The notes beneath the pieces were generated by a model that saw only the letters and a program-made list of their open reading frames with translations, ran no database searches and was not told where the DNA came from. The position numbers and the translations under genes are program-made. Below, piece by piece: positions 17,382 through 25,223 of a DNA stretch of 37,859 bases. Position 1 is the stretch's first letter. Each line of letters opens with the position of its first letter. The stretch is from positions 1-37,859 of the IMG/VR virus record IMGVR_UViG_3300017782_006943, one strand, 5' to 3'. Source of the stretch: a virus.

Positions 17382-17773
17382 AATGTTTCCATTTTCATGA
17401 TCTCGACAATATTCTTAATATCAAAACTAAGTGAACTGAACGTTTTTTCAGTTTTTTCTAATAGTTCAATTATAAGCTCTTGCTCATCTATCTTGGCTTG
17501 CAGCTCGACCATTTGTTCATGTTGATATGCGGTCTTCTCTGCAATAGGTGTTGTTACCTTAACGGGCGATTTTTCAATAATCTGTTTAGTTATTTCCTTC
17601 TTTAATTGAAATCTCTGCGCTTTAACATTAATAAGATTTTTTTTATGTTGTATTAGCTTACTGACCCAAAAATGCTTACGCCCGGGCGTCTTCATCGAAA
17701 CATCTTTAATATTAAACTCATCAACATGCAGATCCTTTTCAATTTCTTTTACGTATTGGTCTATAATACTCAC
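17378..17773 (-). CDS. uvsY: UvsY-like recombination mediator
   Basis: 131 residues (T4 UvsY is 137). UvsY loads UvsX onto DNA covered by single-stranded-binding protein. The similarity is by pattern: an acidic amphipathic start (KEIEKDLHVDEFNI), then SKLIQHKKNLINVKAQRFQLKKEI, resembling the KWLNKHSSIKKEMLRIEAQ region of T4 UvsY, and a helical end. Position immediately upstream of the UvsW-like gene supports it. The start is a GTG with TATAAT 6 nt upstream. As at the polymerase gene, an ATG two bases earlier is out of frame and reads ATGTGA. Confidence 0.8.
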   Translation of the reverse strand: MSIIDQYVKEIEKDLHVDEFNIKDVSMKTPGRKHFWVSKLIQHKKNLINVKAQRFQLKKEITKQIIEKSPVKVTTPIAEKTAYQHEQMVELQAKIDEQELIIELLEKTEKTFSSLSFDIKNIVEIMKMETL

Positions 17774-17779
17774 ATTATG

Positions 17780-17785
17780 ATTATA
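17780..17785 (-). promoter_or_regulatory. TATAAT box, 6 nt before the uvsY GTG start
   Basis: On the minus strand TATAAT, CATAAT, GTG. It overlaps the plus-strand TATAAGTA box of the divergent gene at 17795, so the two promoters compete for the same DNA. Confidence 0.6.
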
Positions 17786-17789
17786 AGTA
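17782..17789 (+). promoter_or_regulatory. Late-like promoter TATAAGTA, 5 nt before the start at 17795
   Basis: TATAAGTA, CTATT, ATG: one base from TATAAATA, with the same 5-nt spacing as other late genes here. Confidence 0.55.
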
Positions 17790-17794
17790 CTATT

Positions 17795-18205
17795 ATGCAG
17801 AAAACAACTACAAAGGGTAATTTAGCTAAAAATAATGTTGTTAACTTATTTGAGCGTAGATTTATAGATCTTTTAAAGCCTGTTGAAAATATTGAATATG
17901 ATGAAAAAGAGCTTAAAATGGGTATTAAGGTCGAACTCGAACATACAGACGATGTGTCAGTTGCAACTACTATCGCTAAACAGCATTTAGCTGAAGATCC
18001 TAGATATTATAGTAAACTTAAAACCATTCATGACGAGGATGATAATACTGTTGGCGGTGGCGCACTAGGACCGGCAGCTGCTGTTGGCCATTCCCAGTCA
18101 GGTGATTGGTATGCTCCTGGAGACTACAGAAGACCCTTTGCATTAGGCGCTATCCAGACTAGAAGAGGTAGTATCAAGCGTAGAAAGAAAAAGAAAAAGA
18201 AGTAA
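17795..18205 (+). CDS. Conserved phage protein, DUF5661-like, with a basic tail
   Basis: 136 residues from the ATG at 17795. The open frame extends 41 codons further upstream, but that extension lies inside the uvsY gene and promoter, and the late box 5 nt before 17795 fixes the start. The central GIKVELEHTDDVSVATTIAKQHLAEDPRYYSKL matches, as far as I can judge by eye, the DUF5661 pattern (a gxxVExEHT and HLxExPxYY-type motif), whose function is unknown. A Gly/Ala-rich stretch follows and then a strongly basic C-terminus (RRGSIKRRKKKKKK), suggesting nucleic-acid binding or head packaging. Confidence 0.78.
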   Translation: MQKTTTKGNLAKNNVVNLFERRFIDLLKPVENIEYDEKELKMGIKVELEHTDDVSVATTIAKQHLAEDPRYYSKLKTIHDEDDNTVGGGALGPAAAVGHSQSGDWYAPGDYRRPFALGAIQTRRGSIKRRKKKKKK

Positions 18206-18208
18206 ATA
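18203..18208 (+). promoter_or_regulatory. Late-like promoter TAAATA, 5 nt before the start at 18214
   Basis: GTAAATA is followed by CATAG and ATG. It overlaps the stop of the preceding gene. Confidence 0.5.
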
Positions 18209-18213
18209 CATAG

Positions 18214-18624
18214 ATGGATACAGGTCATTGGAAAGTTTACGAAGCAATACCAGAGGACGCTTTCGGGTTTATATATGAAATTACCAATTTAGTAAACGAT
18301 AAGAAATATATCGGCAGAAAACAGATGGTTAAAAAGATTAAACGTGCACCTCTTAAAGGTAAGAAGAGGAAGCGTATTGATTATGTGGAAAGTGACTGGA
18401 AGACCTATACAGGTTCAAGTGATAGGCTCAATATCGATATAGCCACACACGGTAAAGATAAATTTTTATTTAAAATACTAAGATTCTGCAGAAATAAATA
18501 TGAATTAGGTTATTTTGAATCAAAGATGCAGTTCGATAGAGATGTACTATTAAGTGAAGACTATTATAATGGTATAATCAACTGTAGAATAGGTAAACCG
18601 CCTAAGAATTTTTTGGAACACTGA
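18214..18624 (+). CDS. GIY-YIG-type endonuclease-like protein
   Basis: 136 residues. FGFIYEITNLVNDKKYIGRKQ (17-37) gives the paired strands of the GIY-YIG fold in variant form (FIY and YIG), with the catalytic Arg in IGRKQ. A basic insert (KIKRAPLKGKKRKR) follows, then SDWKTYTGSS, and a helix ELGYFESKMQFDRDVL whose Glu suits the metal-binding residue. It is nearly the whole protein, so it lacks the DNA-targeting domain of typical homing endonucleases. It may be a stand-alone structure-specific nuclease or a degenerate homing enzyme. It lies in a late transcription unit. Confidence 0.7.
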   Translation: MDTGHWKVYEAIPEDAFGFIYEITNLVNDKKYIGRKQMVKKIKRAPLKGKKRKRIDYVESDWKTYTGSSDRLNIDIATHGKDKFLFKILRFCRNKYELGYFESKMQFDRDVLLSEDYYNGIINCRIGKPPKNFLEH

Positions 18625-18630
18625 TATAAT
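18625..18630 (+). promoter_or_regulatory. TATAAT box, 5 nt before the GTG start at 18636
   Basis: TATAAT, ATTGT, GTG, directly after the stop of the GIY-YIG gene (stop TGA overlaps the start of the box region). Confidence 0.4.
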
Positions 18631-18635
18631 ATTGT

Positions 18636-19193
18636 GTGGAATCATTAGATTTAGGGGTGTATAATATTTGTCTCATTAATTGCAATGAGATTTTTGCAAA
18701 TAATATTAGTGATGATATTATAAATGATTTGCATATGTTTAATATTCTAGATAGGAGCGTTAATAACGTGGATGTTAAGAAAATCGCATATCATTACATT
18801 ATTCTTGGATTTTCCGAAGCTATTCTTAATAGCACAAATAGAAATAAGCATATATTATTTTTTAACAATACCCAATTACCGGAATGCTCTATGCTTAAGT
18901 TCTATGATGAGTTTGATGTTATAAATTTAATAAATACAGTTTTAAATCGTATGAAACGTATACTACCTATTAAGATATACATTAGTAAATACAGTCTATC
19001 CTATTTTGACCATCTTTTAAGAAGTAAAAACGGTAAAGGTAGCATGCTACTTAACGATATACAAAAACCGGAGAAGGACTTTGCTGAATTTACATTTAGT
19101 AAAGCTAAAGCTTTTAGTAAGAAATATGATCTGAAATGGCTTAATAATAATTACTTCAATAGACTATCAACTAAATTTCTTTTGATTAAATAA
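18636..19193 (+). CDS. Hypothetical protein, 185 aa, GTG start
   Basis: Begins MESLDLGVYNICLINCNEIF. GTG at 18636 is the only start that makes the whole frame: the upstream in-frame codons TGT and TAT lead straight back to a stop. The sequence is Asn-, Ile- and Leu-rich, ending KYDLKWLNNNYFNRLSTKF. No domain is recognised. It lies between the GIY-YIG gene and the late gene at 19202, on the same strand. Confidence 0.7.
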   Translation: MESLDLGVYNICLINCNEIFANNISDDIINDLHMFNILDRSVNNVDVKKIAYHYIILGFSEAILNSTNRNKHILFFNNTQLPECSMLKFYDEFDVINLINTVLNRMKRILPIKIYISKYSLSYFDHLLRSKNGKGSMLLNDIQKPEKDFAEFTFSKAKAFSKKYDLKWLNNNYFNRLSTKFLLIK

Positions 19194-19196
19194 ATA
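19190..19196 (+). promoter_or_regulatory. Late promoter ATAAATA, 5 nt before the start at 19202
   Basis: ATAAATA, TTATT, ATG, identical to the element at 137. It overlaps the stop of the previous gene. Confidence 0.75.
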
Positions 19197-19201
19197 TTAT
19201 T

Positions 19202-19930
19202 ATGAATAAATTTTACCAAGTAGTTAATGATGTATTAAGGGAGAATGCCAGTAGTGAGATTGAAACGCTTATGAGAAAGAAATTTGATGATAAATACCCG
19301 GTAACAAGAGACTCTACATCACCTTATGATGAACCGGGAGCTACTGATCTAAGAGATCGTATGGTAGATTTAGGCGATGAAATTTTTGCAGCTATTAATG
19401 CAAAGGATAAAGAAGCTCATTTAGTATCGTTACAAAAATATGAAGATCTAAGAGATGAGGCTATCAGTAAATTCGGATTAGACGGGCCTGTCGGTCTTAT
19501 TGATCCAGATATGCACGGTGAATATTCGGATGATTTTAAATCGGCGCACGGTATTAGACCGCGAAGCGATGCATTGAATACCTTTAGAAGTGTAATTGAA
19601 TTTTATCCAGACAATAGATATGGTAAGATTGTAGATGATCAATTCATTGCACCTGAGTTAAAAAGTTATATTGGCGTTGAACATGAAGATCAAGAGAGCG
19701 GTATCCGTTCATTAGATGGATTCTTTAGTGATGAAGAAGCACATATTGAAGATAATGAAACTAGCTTAACACCAGAGGATTTAAAAACTATTGAAACAGT
19801 TAAAAGTTTAGCCGGTGATGAAGCTAAGGGTGGATTGAGCCCGTTTGATAAGCCGGAAAAGAATATAAAAAAAGCATACGGTAAATTACTAAATCAAGTC
19901 TCAGCTAAAATTAACAAGATAAAGATATAA
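19202..19930 (+). CDS. Late hypothetical protein with capsid-targeting-like N-terminus
   Basis: 242 residues. MNKFYQVVNDVLRE ends in Leu-Arg-Glu, as in the tags cut by the T4 gp21 prohead protease. The rest is acidic, with KYPVTRDSTSPYDEPGATDLRD and a DEEAHIEDNETSL segment, and has a basic C-terminus. No domain is recognised. It starts a run of tightly packed late genes (19202-23178), so an internal or structural head protein is the likeliest role. Confidence 0.75.
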   Translation: MNKFYQVVNDVLRENASSEIETLMRKKFDDKYPVTRDSTSPYDEPGATDLRDRMVDLGDEIFAAINAKDKEAHLVSLQKYEDLRDEAISKFGLDGPVGLIDPDMHGEYSDDFKSAHGIRPRSDALNTFRSVIEFYPDNRYGKIVDDQFIAPELKSYIGVEHEDQESGIRSLDGFFSDEEAHIEDNETSLTPEDLKTIETVKSLAGDEAKGGLSPFDKPEKNIKKAYGKLLNQVSAKINKIKI

Positions 19931-19931
19931 A

Positions 19932-20240
19932 ATGAAATTTCTTAAAAAAATATACGATCTTAATTTAATTAATGAAGCTGATGAAACCTCTCCACTCCCA
20001 GGTGATGAAACGCCAGCATCAGATGATCCAGCTGAAGAAGTAACAGTAGCTCTTTCACCGGAAAGTGAAGTAATGTATGTCAGACTTCTTAAAAAAGCGA
20101 TGGTAATGAATCTAGATCCAGAAGACATTGATAATATCAATGATCTTACTGATGTTAATGAAGATAATGCCAAACAGGTACTAGGTAGTATCCTTCAACT
20201 AATGAAAAGTTACTCAACAGATATAGACATAGAATTATGA
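19932..20240 (+). CDS. Small acidic late protein
   Basis: 102 residues beginning MKFLKKIYDLNLINEADE. Asn-Glu is preceded by Ile, giving the [I/L]-x-E pattern at residue 15. The middle is acidic and Pro-rich (ETSPLPGDETPASDDP), followed by a predicted helical part (VMYVRLLKKAMVMNL). It begins 1 nt after the preceding stop and overlaps the next gene by four bases. Function unknown; the size and tag suggest a small prohead-core or internal protein. Confidence 0.72.
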   Translation: MKFLKKIYDLNLINEADETSPLPGDETPASDDPAEEVTVALSPESEVMYVRLLKKAMVMNLDPEDIDNINDLTDVNEDNAKQVLGSILQLMKSYSTDIDIEL

Positions 20241-21268
20241 GTTGGAAATCATTAGATCAAATATATATGCAAGAATCTGCAGGCAAGGCAGTGCCAAAGC
20301 TACGTCGACAGCAACTATGTGAATCACCGCAAGGTGAAGAGCTGGTCGAGCTTATTAGAGACCTTGATAGTAAAAATTTATTAGACCTGGAAACGGATGT
20401 TAATTTTATTAAAAAGCATTTGAGTGTCAAGCCGTATGCCGAAAAAATATATGATTATCTTGATAAACAAAACTTAACAGAAAAAACTATTAGCGAAGGC
20501 GATGTTAGAGGGTTTATTATGCAAATACTTTCAAATCATAATGATGTTGCAACATACGCCCAATATATCGAAACACCAGCTACATTATCAACAATTGGTA
20601 ACACTGGTATGTTAATTGAAAAAGTAGTTGAAATAACTAAGATGAAGCCGGAGACTGTCCGTGATTTAATAAACCTCATCGGCACGGAGAGTGGTAGAGG
20701 TGTCGGTAGAGGAGAGATTGCTCTAGCCGCCATCTTTGATGATGTTAGTATGAGTGCTAGTAAAGGAGATCTAGATTGGGGTGGTAAATATCTTGAAGCT
20801 AAGGGTACTAGTGCTCGTTTAGGTAAGCGAGATAGAGCTGCGAGTAACTTTAATAAAACACCTTTAGGTCAATTAGCTACGCAGTACGATAAATCTGATA
20901 AACGAATCGATACTCTCATCGCTAATTTAGCTAATGAACCGGGAGCTAATAGTGAAGATATGTTCGCCGCGTTAAAAACTTTTGCGAAGGTAGAATACCC
21001 ACATAGTACTATCATCAATATTTTAGATAATATCAATCTCAATGACTCTAGAGAGGTAAGAAAGGCTTTAACAAAAATATATTTCGATAACTACGCTAAC
21101 CACGAAGGTGTTGATTATTTTGTTTTTGTTAATACAAGTAGAAATAGATATTTTAGCCGTTATATTATTTTTAGTACAAATCAAATATCAACTCTAATTG
21201 ATAAAAATATAATCAAAGCTGGGGCAATTACGACCCTTGACCTCGATCCATCTCTAGGTACAATTTAA
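20237..21268 (+). CDS. Possible PD-(D/E)XK nuclease-fold late protein
   Basis: 343 residues. The N-terminal segment MSWKSLDQIYMQE resembles the tags on neighbours, ending in Met-Gln-Glu. The core has a restriction-enzyme-like arrangement: Glu160 (GRGVGRGEIALAAIFDD), Asp178 (GDLDWGG), and Glu187-Ala-Lys189 (YLEAKGTSARLG). The pattern Glu, then Asp, then ExK on the next strand with a Gly after it is the PD-(D/E)XK signature. C-terminal sequences (VDYFVFVNTSRNRYFSRY) are not recognised. It overlaps both neighbours (ATGA at its start, a shared base at its end). If active it could act during head maturation or after injection; family assignment is inference. Confidence 0.7.
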   Translation: MSWKSLDQIYMQESAGKAVPKLRRQQLCESPQGEELVELIRDLDSKNLLDLETDVNFIKKHLSVKPYAEKIYDYLDKQNLTEKTISEGDVRGFIMQILSNHNDVATYAQYIETPATLSTIGNTGMLIEKVVEITKMKPETVRDLINLIGTESGRGVGRGEIALAAIFDDVSMSASKGDLDWGGKYLEAKGTSARLGKRDRAASNFNKTPLGQLATQYDKSDKRIDTLIANLANEPGANSEDMFAALKTFAKVEYPHSTIINILDNINLNDSREVRKALTKIYFDNYANHEGVDYFVFVNTSRNRYFSRYIIFSTNQISTLIDKNIIKAGAITTLDLDPSLGTI

Positions 21269-23178
21269 TGAAAACATTCAAACAACATCACAGCGTAATT
21301 TTAGAATTCTTCGATGCTATCGATGGAGCTGTAAAACATATCGATCATCTAGAAGAAAATATACTCAATAAAGGTAAACAGGGAGTAATAGAAGCTATTA
21401 ATCAAATAGAATCATCTATTTCTTATTTTGTAGATGAATCTGATTATAAAATATCCACAAAATTTGACGGTGCACCTGCTATTGTTGCAGGTGTTGATAC
21501 TAATAATAAATTCTTTGTTGCTAGTAAATCAGCTTTTGCTAAAAATCCAAAAATTAACTATACTGAGCAAGATATTATCGATAATCATGGCACTGGTGGG
21601 TTAGCTGATAAGCTTAAGTTAGCATTACGTTATTTACCTTCTCTAAACCTTAAAGGTATCTATCAAATGGATTATATGTTTGATCCGCAGATGAAGGAAG
21701 TTGAAACACCTCAAACTATCGATGGAGTTGCTAATGAAAATCGATTCACTACATTCACACCTAATACAATTAAATATGCTGTTACAGAAAATAGCCCATA
21801 TGGTGATGAAATCAATAAAGCGAAGATTGGAGTAGCTATTCATATTGAATATATGATTCAAAATGGTATTTTAAAGGTTAAGAAATATACATCTTCTCCG
21901 GAAGAGTTTTCTCCGTCGAGTACCGTATTTGTTTTTAATGTGTTAGCTAATAAACCTAAAAATGCTAAGTCATCATTCAGTAAATTACTACTTAAAGATG
22001 TTCAAAAGAAGAAAAAACAAGTTTTAAAATTAGCTGACAAAGTAGATTTTAGTTCTTTAGATGATTATACAATGTTATTAAAGACGTATATCAATTCAGA
22101 GATAAGAGCTGGTAGATTTCTAGAAGATACAGCTATGTCATCTGAAGAGTTTGTCAACTGGATATCGAGTAGGTTTACGAAAGATATTGAAAAGCTTAAA
22201 AGTGAGAAAGGTAAAGCAAAGAAGACAGAGCAGATGAGAAATACACTATCAGCTCTTAAAAAACTTAAACCTTCTATTAAGAATGCATTTGAAATTACTA
22301 AAATCATTGCAAATCTTAAGAATAACCTTATTAAAATCTTTAACGAAATCACGCAGAATGACTTATTAGGTACATACCTAGAAGAAGCTCCTAGTGAATG
22401 GCAAACAACGGCTCCAGAAGGTTTCGCTCTGTCGAAAGTTACTGATGACGGCGCTCAAATAACAAAACTAGTTGATAGGGGCGAGTTTAGTCGCGCTAAT
22501 TTCGGTACTGGTAAGCCAACTTCACCAGCAACTAAAGAAGATCAAGAGTCTTATATAACTAACCCCCCTACCCGTGGTGATTTTTACGGTAAGGGTAGAT
22601 TTTCCTCAAAATCTGGCCCTATAAACGACTCTTTCGATAATCTATACTCAAAAATTATGAGTGAGGATGAAGAAACGCTGTCGACTATTGCGTTATACCC
22701 GGGTGGTTATAAGCCACCTACAAAAGGACATTTTCATTCTTTCGATTACATCTTACAAGATGCCGATAAAGGAGTAATATTTATTGGAAAGAAGGATAGA
22801 GATGGTATTACTGCTGAACAATCAAAACAAATATGGGAGATCTACGCGAAGTATCTAAATAAACCTGTTGAAGTTGTTATAGCTAATGTAACTCCTGTTA
22901 GATCTGTATATGAATATGCAGATGAAAATAAAGACGTTAATATAATTGTCGGTGCTGGGGATAAGGACGACGATGTAAAAAGATATTCGTACTTTGAGAA
23001 GAATATTGAAAAATATCCTCTAGTTAGAGTTATAAAGATACCTCTACAAGCAGAAGGTATATCAGGTACAATGACAAGAGAGTTAATTGCTTCAGATATC
23101 GATAAAGCTATCGAATATTTTACCCCGGAAGCATTATCATCGGAAGATAAAGCTAATATTAAACAAATATTAAGCTAA
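21268..23178 (+). CDS. Ligase-like nucleotidyltransferase fused to a HIGH-type nucleotidylyltransferase
   Basis: 636 residues. MKTFKQHHSVILE resembles the T4 internal-protein tag MKTYQEFIAE. Residues 61-75 (KISTKFDGAPAIVAG) contain a KxDG motif as in covalent nucleotidyltransferases (DNA and RNA ligases, capping enzymes), with Lys65 as candidate nucleophile; further strands (GIYQMDYMFD, AIHIEYM) could be later ligase motifs, but motifs IV and V are not clear. A long helical middle follows. The C-terminal domain (about 470-636) has a cytidylyltransferase/NMNAT-like signature, GGYKPPTKGH (479-488, for GxFxPxHxGH), and ISGTMTR (598-604, for ISxTxxR). It may be an RNA- or cofactor-repair enzyme; the substrate is unknown. 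It shares one base with the preceding gene's stop. Confidence 0.82.
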   Translation: MKTFKQHHSVILEFFDAIDGAVKHIDHLEENILNKGKQGVIEAINQIESSISYFVDESDYKISTKFDGAPAIVAGVDTNNKFFVASKSAFAKNPKINYTEQDIIDNHGTGGLADKLKLALRYLPSLNLKGIYQMDYMFDPQMKEVETPQTIDGVANENRFTTFTPNTIKYAVTENSPYGDEINKAKIGVAIHIEYMIQNGILKVKKYTSSPEEFSPSSTVFVFNVLANKPKNAKSSFSKLLLKDVQKKKKQVLKLADKVDFSSLDDYTMLLKTYINSEIRAGRFLEDTAMSSEEFVNWISSRFTKDIEKLKSEKGKAKKTEQMRNTLSALKKLKPSIKNAFEITKIIANLKNNLIKIFNEITQNDLLGTYLEEAPSEWQTTAPEGFALSKVTDDGAQITKLVDRGEFSRANFGTGKPTSPATKEDQESYITNPPTRGDFYGKGRFSSKSGPINDSFDNLYSKIMSEDEETLSTIALYPGGYKPPTKGHFHSFDYILQDADKGVIFIGKKDRDGITAEQSKQIWEIYAKYLNKPVEVVIANVTPVRSVYEYADENKDVNIIVGAGDKDDDVKRYSYFEKNIEKYPLVRVIKIPLQAEGISGTMTRELIASDIDKAIEYFTPEALSSEDKANIKQILS

Positions 23179-23182
23179 TATT

Positions 23183-23722
23183 TTAAGCTCCCGCAAAACC
23201 AGTATCTTTAGCTGTCTTCGCGGCGTCGTAATCGTCGATTTCAAGCTCATCATCAACTTCTTCATCCTCAACGTTCGCATCTAAAGCATCGTACTCTAAA
23301 GCGTGGTAAACAGATGATAGATAGTCGGAAGCTTTTGTAATTTTACTAGCTGTCCACCCTTCTAAGTTATCGACATCTTGAAGATGATTGAATAGTTTCG
23401 TAGCATAATCAGCAGCTTTGAGTAATTCAGCTCTTGCCATGTCTATTTCACCGTCGTGATCGTCATTACAGTCACTGCAACCACAATCATTATCTGATGT
23501 ATCACCTGCTTGTATATATACTGCTTCTTCCTCTTTCTTTACATCAGCATGTTCTTCATCACTGAATGCACTAAATGTTGTACCGCCTGGCTGACGTCTT
23601 GGTGGGTGATTAGTATTAGACCCTACTGTAATTGTCACAGTAGACATACCGTTCGGACCTAAGCCAATATTCTCATTAACTTGTTTATATTGCTCGAATA
23701 TTAGATTTGTTTCGCTATCCAT
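23183..23722 (-). CDS. Late acidic protein with a Cys cluster
   Basis: 179 residues from MDSETNLIFE. The open frame extends to 23785, but the internal ATG at 23722 has an ATAAATA late box 5 nt upstream, so it is the better start. The N-terminal tag ends in Ile-Phe-Glu. Residues about 75-85 (DNDCGCSDCNDDHDGE) form a small Cys/Asp cluster that could bind metal. The following helix-rich part (MARAELLKAADYATKLFNHL) resembles segments I associate with conserved marine T4-like hypothetical proteins. The C-terminus is acidic. It is the only minus-strand gene within the late block. Confidence 0.75.
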   Translation of the reverse strand: MDSETNLIFEQYKQVNENIGLGPNGMSTVTITVGSNTNHPPRRQPGGTTFSAFSDEEHADVKKEEEAVYIQAGDTSDNDCGCSDCNDDHDGEIDMARAELLKAADYATKLFNHLQDVDNLEGWTASKITKASDYLSSVYHALEYDALDANVEDEEVDDELEIDDYDAAKTAKDTGFAGA

Positions 23723-23727
23723 ATTAA

Positions 23728-23734
23728 TATTTAT
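23728..23734 (-). promoter_or_regulatory. Late promoter ATAAATA (minus), 5 nt before the start at 23722
   Basis: On the minus strand ATAAATA, TTAAT, ATG. It abuts the plus-strand TTAAATA box at 23734-23740, sharing one base pair. Confidence 0.7.
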
Positions 23735-23740
23735 TAAATA
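23734..23740 (+). promoter_or_regulatory. Late-like promoter TTAAATA (plus), 5 nt before the start at 23746
   Basis: TTAAATA, ATTAA, ATG. It is back to back with the minus-strand box; only 23 nt separate the two start codons. Confidence 0.6.
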
Positions 23741-23745
23741 ATTAA

Positions 23746-24066
23746 ATGACCTTCGATAAATTATATACATATTTAATGGAAGCATTTGAAGAAGATGCTG
23801 AATATAGAGGTAGAAAAGTAAAACTTAACAAGCCAACAAGAGGTGACGTTAAAAAATTTAAAGTATACGTAAAAGATCCTAAAACCGGTAACGTAAAGAA
23901 AGTTAACTTCGGTCACGGCGGCACATCTGCTAAACGTAAAGGTGAAAAAACGATGAAGATTAGAAAGAGTAATCCAAAAGCTCGTAAATCTTTTAGGGCT
24001 AGACATAATTGCGATAACCCAGGGCCTAAAACAAAAGCAAGATATTGGTCTTGCAGGAAATGGTAG
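23746..24066 (+). CDS. Small basic late protein with Cys/Trp-rich end
   Basis: 106 residues. MTFDKLYTYLME ends in Leu-Met-Glu before AFEED, the best match here to a gp21-type cleavage site. The body is strongly basic (RGRKVKLNKPTRGDVKKFKVYV, FGHGGTSAKRKGEK). The C-terminus, SFRARHNCDNPGPKTKAR then YWSCRKW, is a distinctive block I associate with conserved small proteins of marine T4-like phages. It is probably an internal, DNA-associated head protein. The structural gene at 24070 follows after 3 nt. Confidence 0.78.
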   Translation: MTFDKLYTYLMEAFEEDAEYRGRKVKLNKPTRGDVKKFKVYVKDPKTGNVKKVNFGHGGTSAKRKGEKTMKIRKSNPKARKSFRARHNCDNPGPKTKARYWSCRKW

Positions 24067-24069
24067 GTT

Positions 24070-24954
24070 ATGAGTATTAAAACAAATATAAGAACTCCGG
24101 AGAATACTCTCAACTACATGAAGTATGTTGAGATTGAAAATGATACTCGATACCCCGCGGTAACAGGTGGTTTAGGTCAAGGCATTTTCAATAAATCAGC
24201 CGTTTTAGTACAGCAAGTTGACCCTTTTAACACTGGGATTGGTAGCGGCACAGGGCAGCAAGATTATATCGAAAAGTTTGGTGCTAATCTATCTGTTGGA
24301 GCTGATATAGAAACAATCTGGGAAACAGGAGGTATATATGAATATTTAACCGTAGCTTCTACCGTATCAGCTATAAGTAATGATTCCGGTGATACGGTTG
24401 CCGGTACCGGTGCGAGAACTATTGAGATACAAGGGTTAGATTCAAATTACAATACTGTAACGGAGATCATTTCAACAAATGGTACAAGTAACGGACCAGC
24501 GTCTACAAACGAGTTTTTAAGAATATATAGAGCTCTTGTTAAAACAGCTGGTTCAACCGGTACAAATGAAGGGCAAGTTGATGTAAATGCCGGTAGCACG
24601 ACTGTTATATCAATTGGTACAAAAGGTACCGGTGGTAATAAAGAAGGGTTTGGTCAATCTCAAACTAGTGTTTATACTATACCAGCCGGTAAAACAGGCT
24701 ATATAACCCAATGGTCTGTAGGGTCTAGTGTCTATAATTCCGGTGTACAGGCTTTCTTAATGTTATCTGAACCTAATGATGGCCCTATTATGAGAACTAA
24801 GGATATAATGTTTCTAAATAATTATTCAATAAAAGATTACAAGGTGCCTTTACGGGCATTGGAAAAGACTGATATTGAAGTAAGAGCGTATGATACTGCA
24901 ACAGGTATACCAGTTTCAACGTCATATAATGTTATTTTAGTCGATAATGTATAA
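24070..24954 (+). CDS. Virion structural protein, beta-rich
   Basis: 294 residues, no tag. The sequence is Gly/Thr/Ser-rich with beta-strand spacing. Segments such as GADIETIWETGGIYEYL, TGARTIEIQGLDSNYNTV, FLRIYRALVKTAGSTG and VYTIPAGKTGYITQWSVG match, as far as I recall, a virion protein family common in marine phages whose exact place in the particle is unclear. It follows the basic protein after 3 nt and ends just before a late box for the next gene. Confidence 0.75.
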   Translation: MSIKTNIRTPENTLNYMKYVEIENDTRYPAVTGGLGQGIFNKSAVLVQQVDPFNTGIGSGTGQQDYIEKFGANLSVGADIETIWETGGIYEYLTVASTVSAISNDSGDTVAGTGARTIEIQGLDSNYNTVTEIISTNGTSNGPASTNEFLRIYRALVKTAGSTGTNEGQVDVNAGSTTVISIGTKGTGGNKEGFGQSQTSVYTIPAGKTGYITQWSVGSSVYNSGVQAFLMLSEPNDGPIMRTKDIMFLNNYSIKDYKVPLRALEKTDIEVRAYDTATGIPVSTSYNVILVDNV

Positions 24955-24957
24955 ATA
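24950..24957 (+). promoter_or_regulatory. Late promoter TATAAATA, 5 nt before the start at 24963
   Basis: The full T4 consensus TATAAATA, then CTGAT and ATG. It overlaps the stop of the structural gene. Confidence 0.8.
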
Positions 24958-24962
24958 CTGAT

Positions 24963-25223
24963 ATGGATACATTCGTTAAATTTTTTGAGCAAACTAAAAT
25001 TCGAAAAGGAGGGGCTGGTAAGTCCTCGTATACTGGTACACGTATAGAAAAAGACAAAAAGAAAGAGCAATCAAAGACAAAAGCTCGTGGTAAAGTTAGT
25101 AGCGAAGATGCACAGGATCGCTGTAAGAGAAAAGCTGATAGTGTATACGGTAAAAAGACGGGCGCGTATAAATCAGGTGCGATTGTTAGATGCCGTAAAG
25201 GTAAAATTTGGAAAAATAAATGA
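24963..25223 (+). CDS. Small basic late protein (I)
   Basis: 86 residues. MDTFVKFFE precedes QTKIRKGG and gives a hydrophobic-x-Glu tag at residue 9. The remainder is very rich in Lys and Arg with two Cys (DRCKRKADSVYGKKTGAYKS, then IVRCRKGKIW). It resembles, by eye, the DUF5872-type short phage proteins; no function is established. Its stop overlaps the next start as ATGA. Probably packaged with DNA. Confidence 0.75.
   Translation: MDTFVKFFEQTKIRKGGAGKSSYTGTRIEKDKKKEQSKTKARGKVSSEDAQDRCKRKADSVYGKKTGAYKSGAIVRCRKGKIWKNK

Noticed and set aside
17672-17794. 41-codon N-terminal extension of the 17795 gene
   Set aside because: It lies inside uvsY and its promoter, is of different composition, and the late-like box 5 nt before 17795 marks the start.
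23723-23785. 21-codon N-terminal extension of the 23183 gene
   Set aside because: It overlaps the divergent gene at 23746; the late box 5 nt before the internal ATG fits much better.
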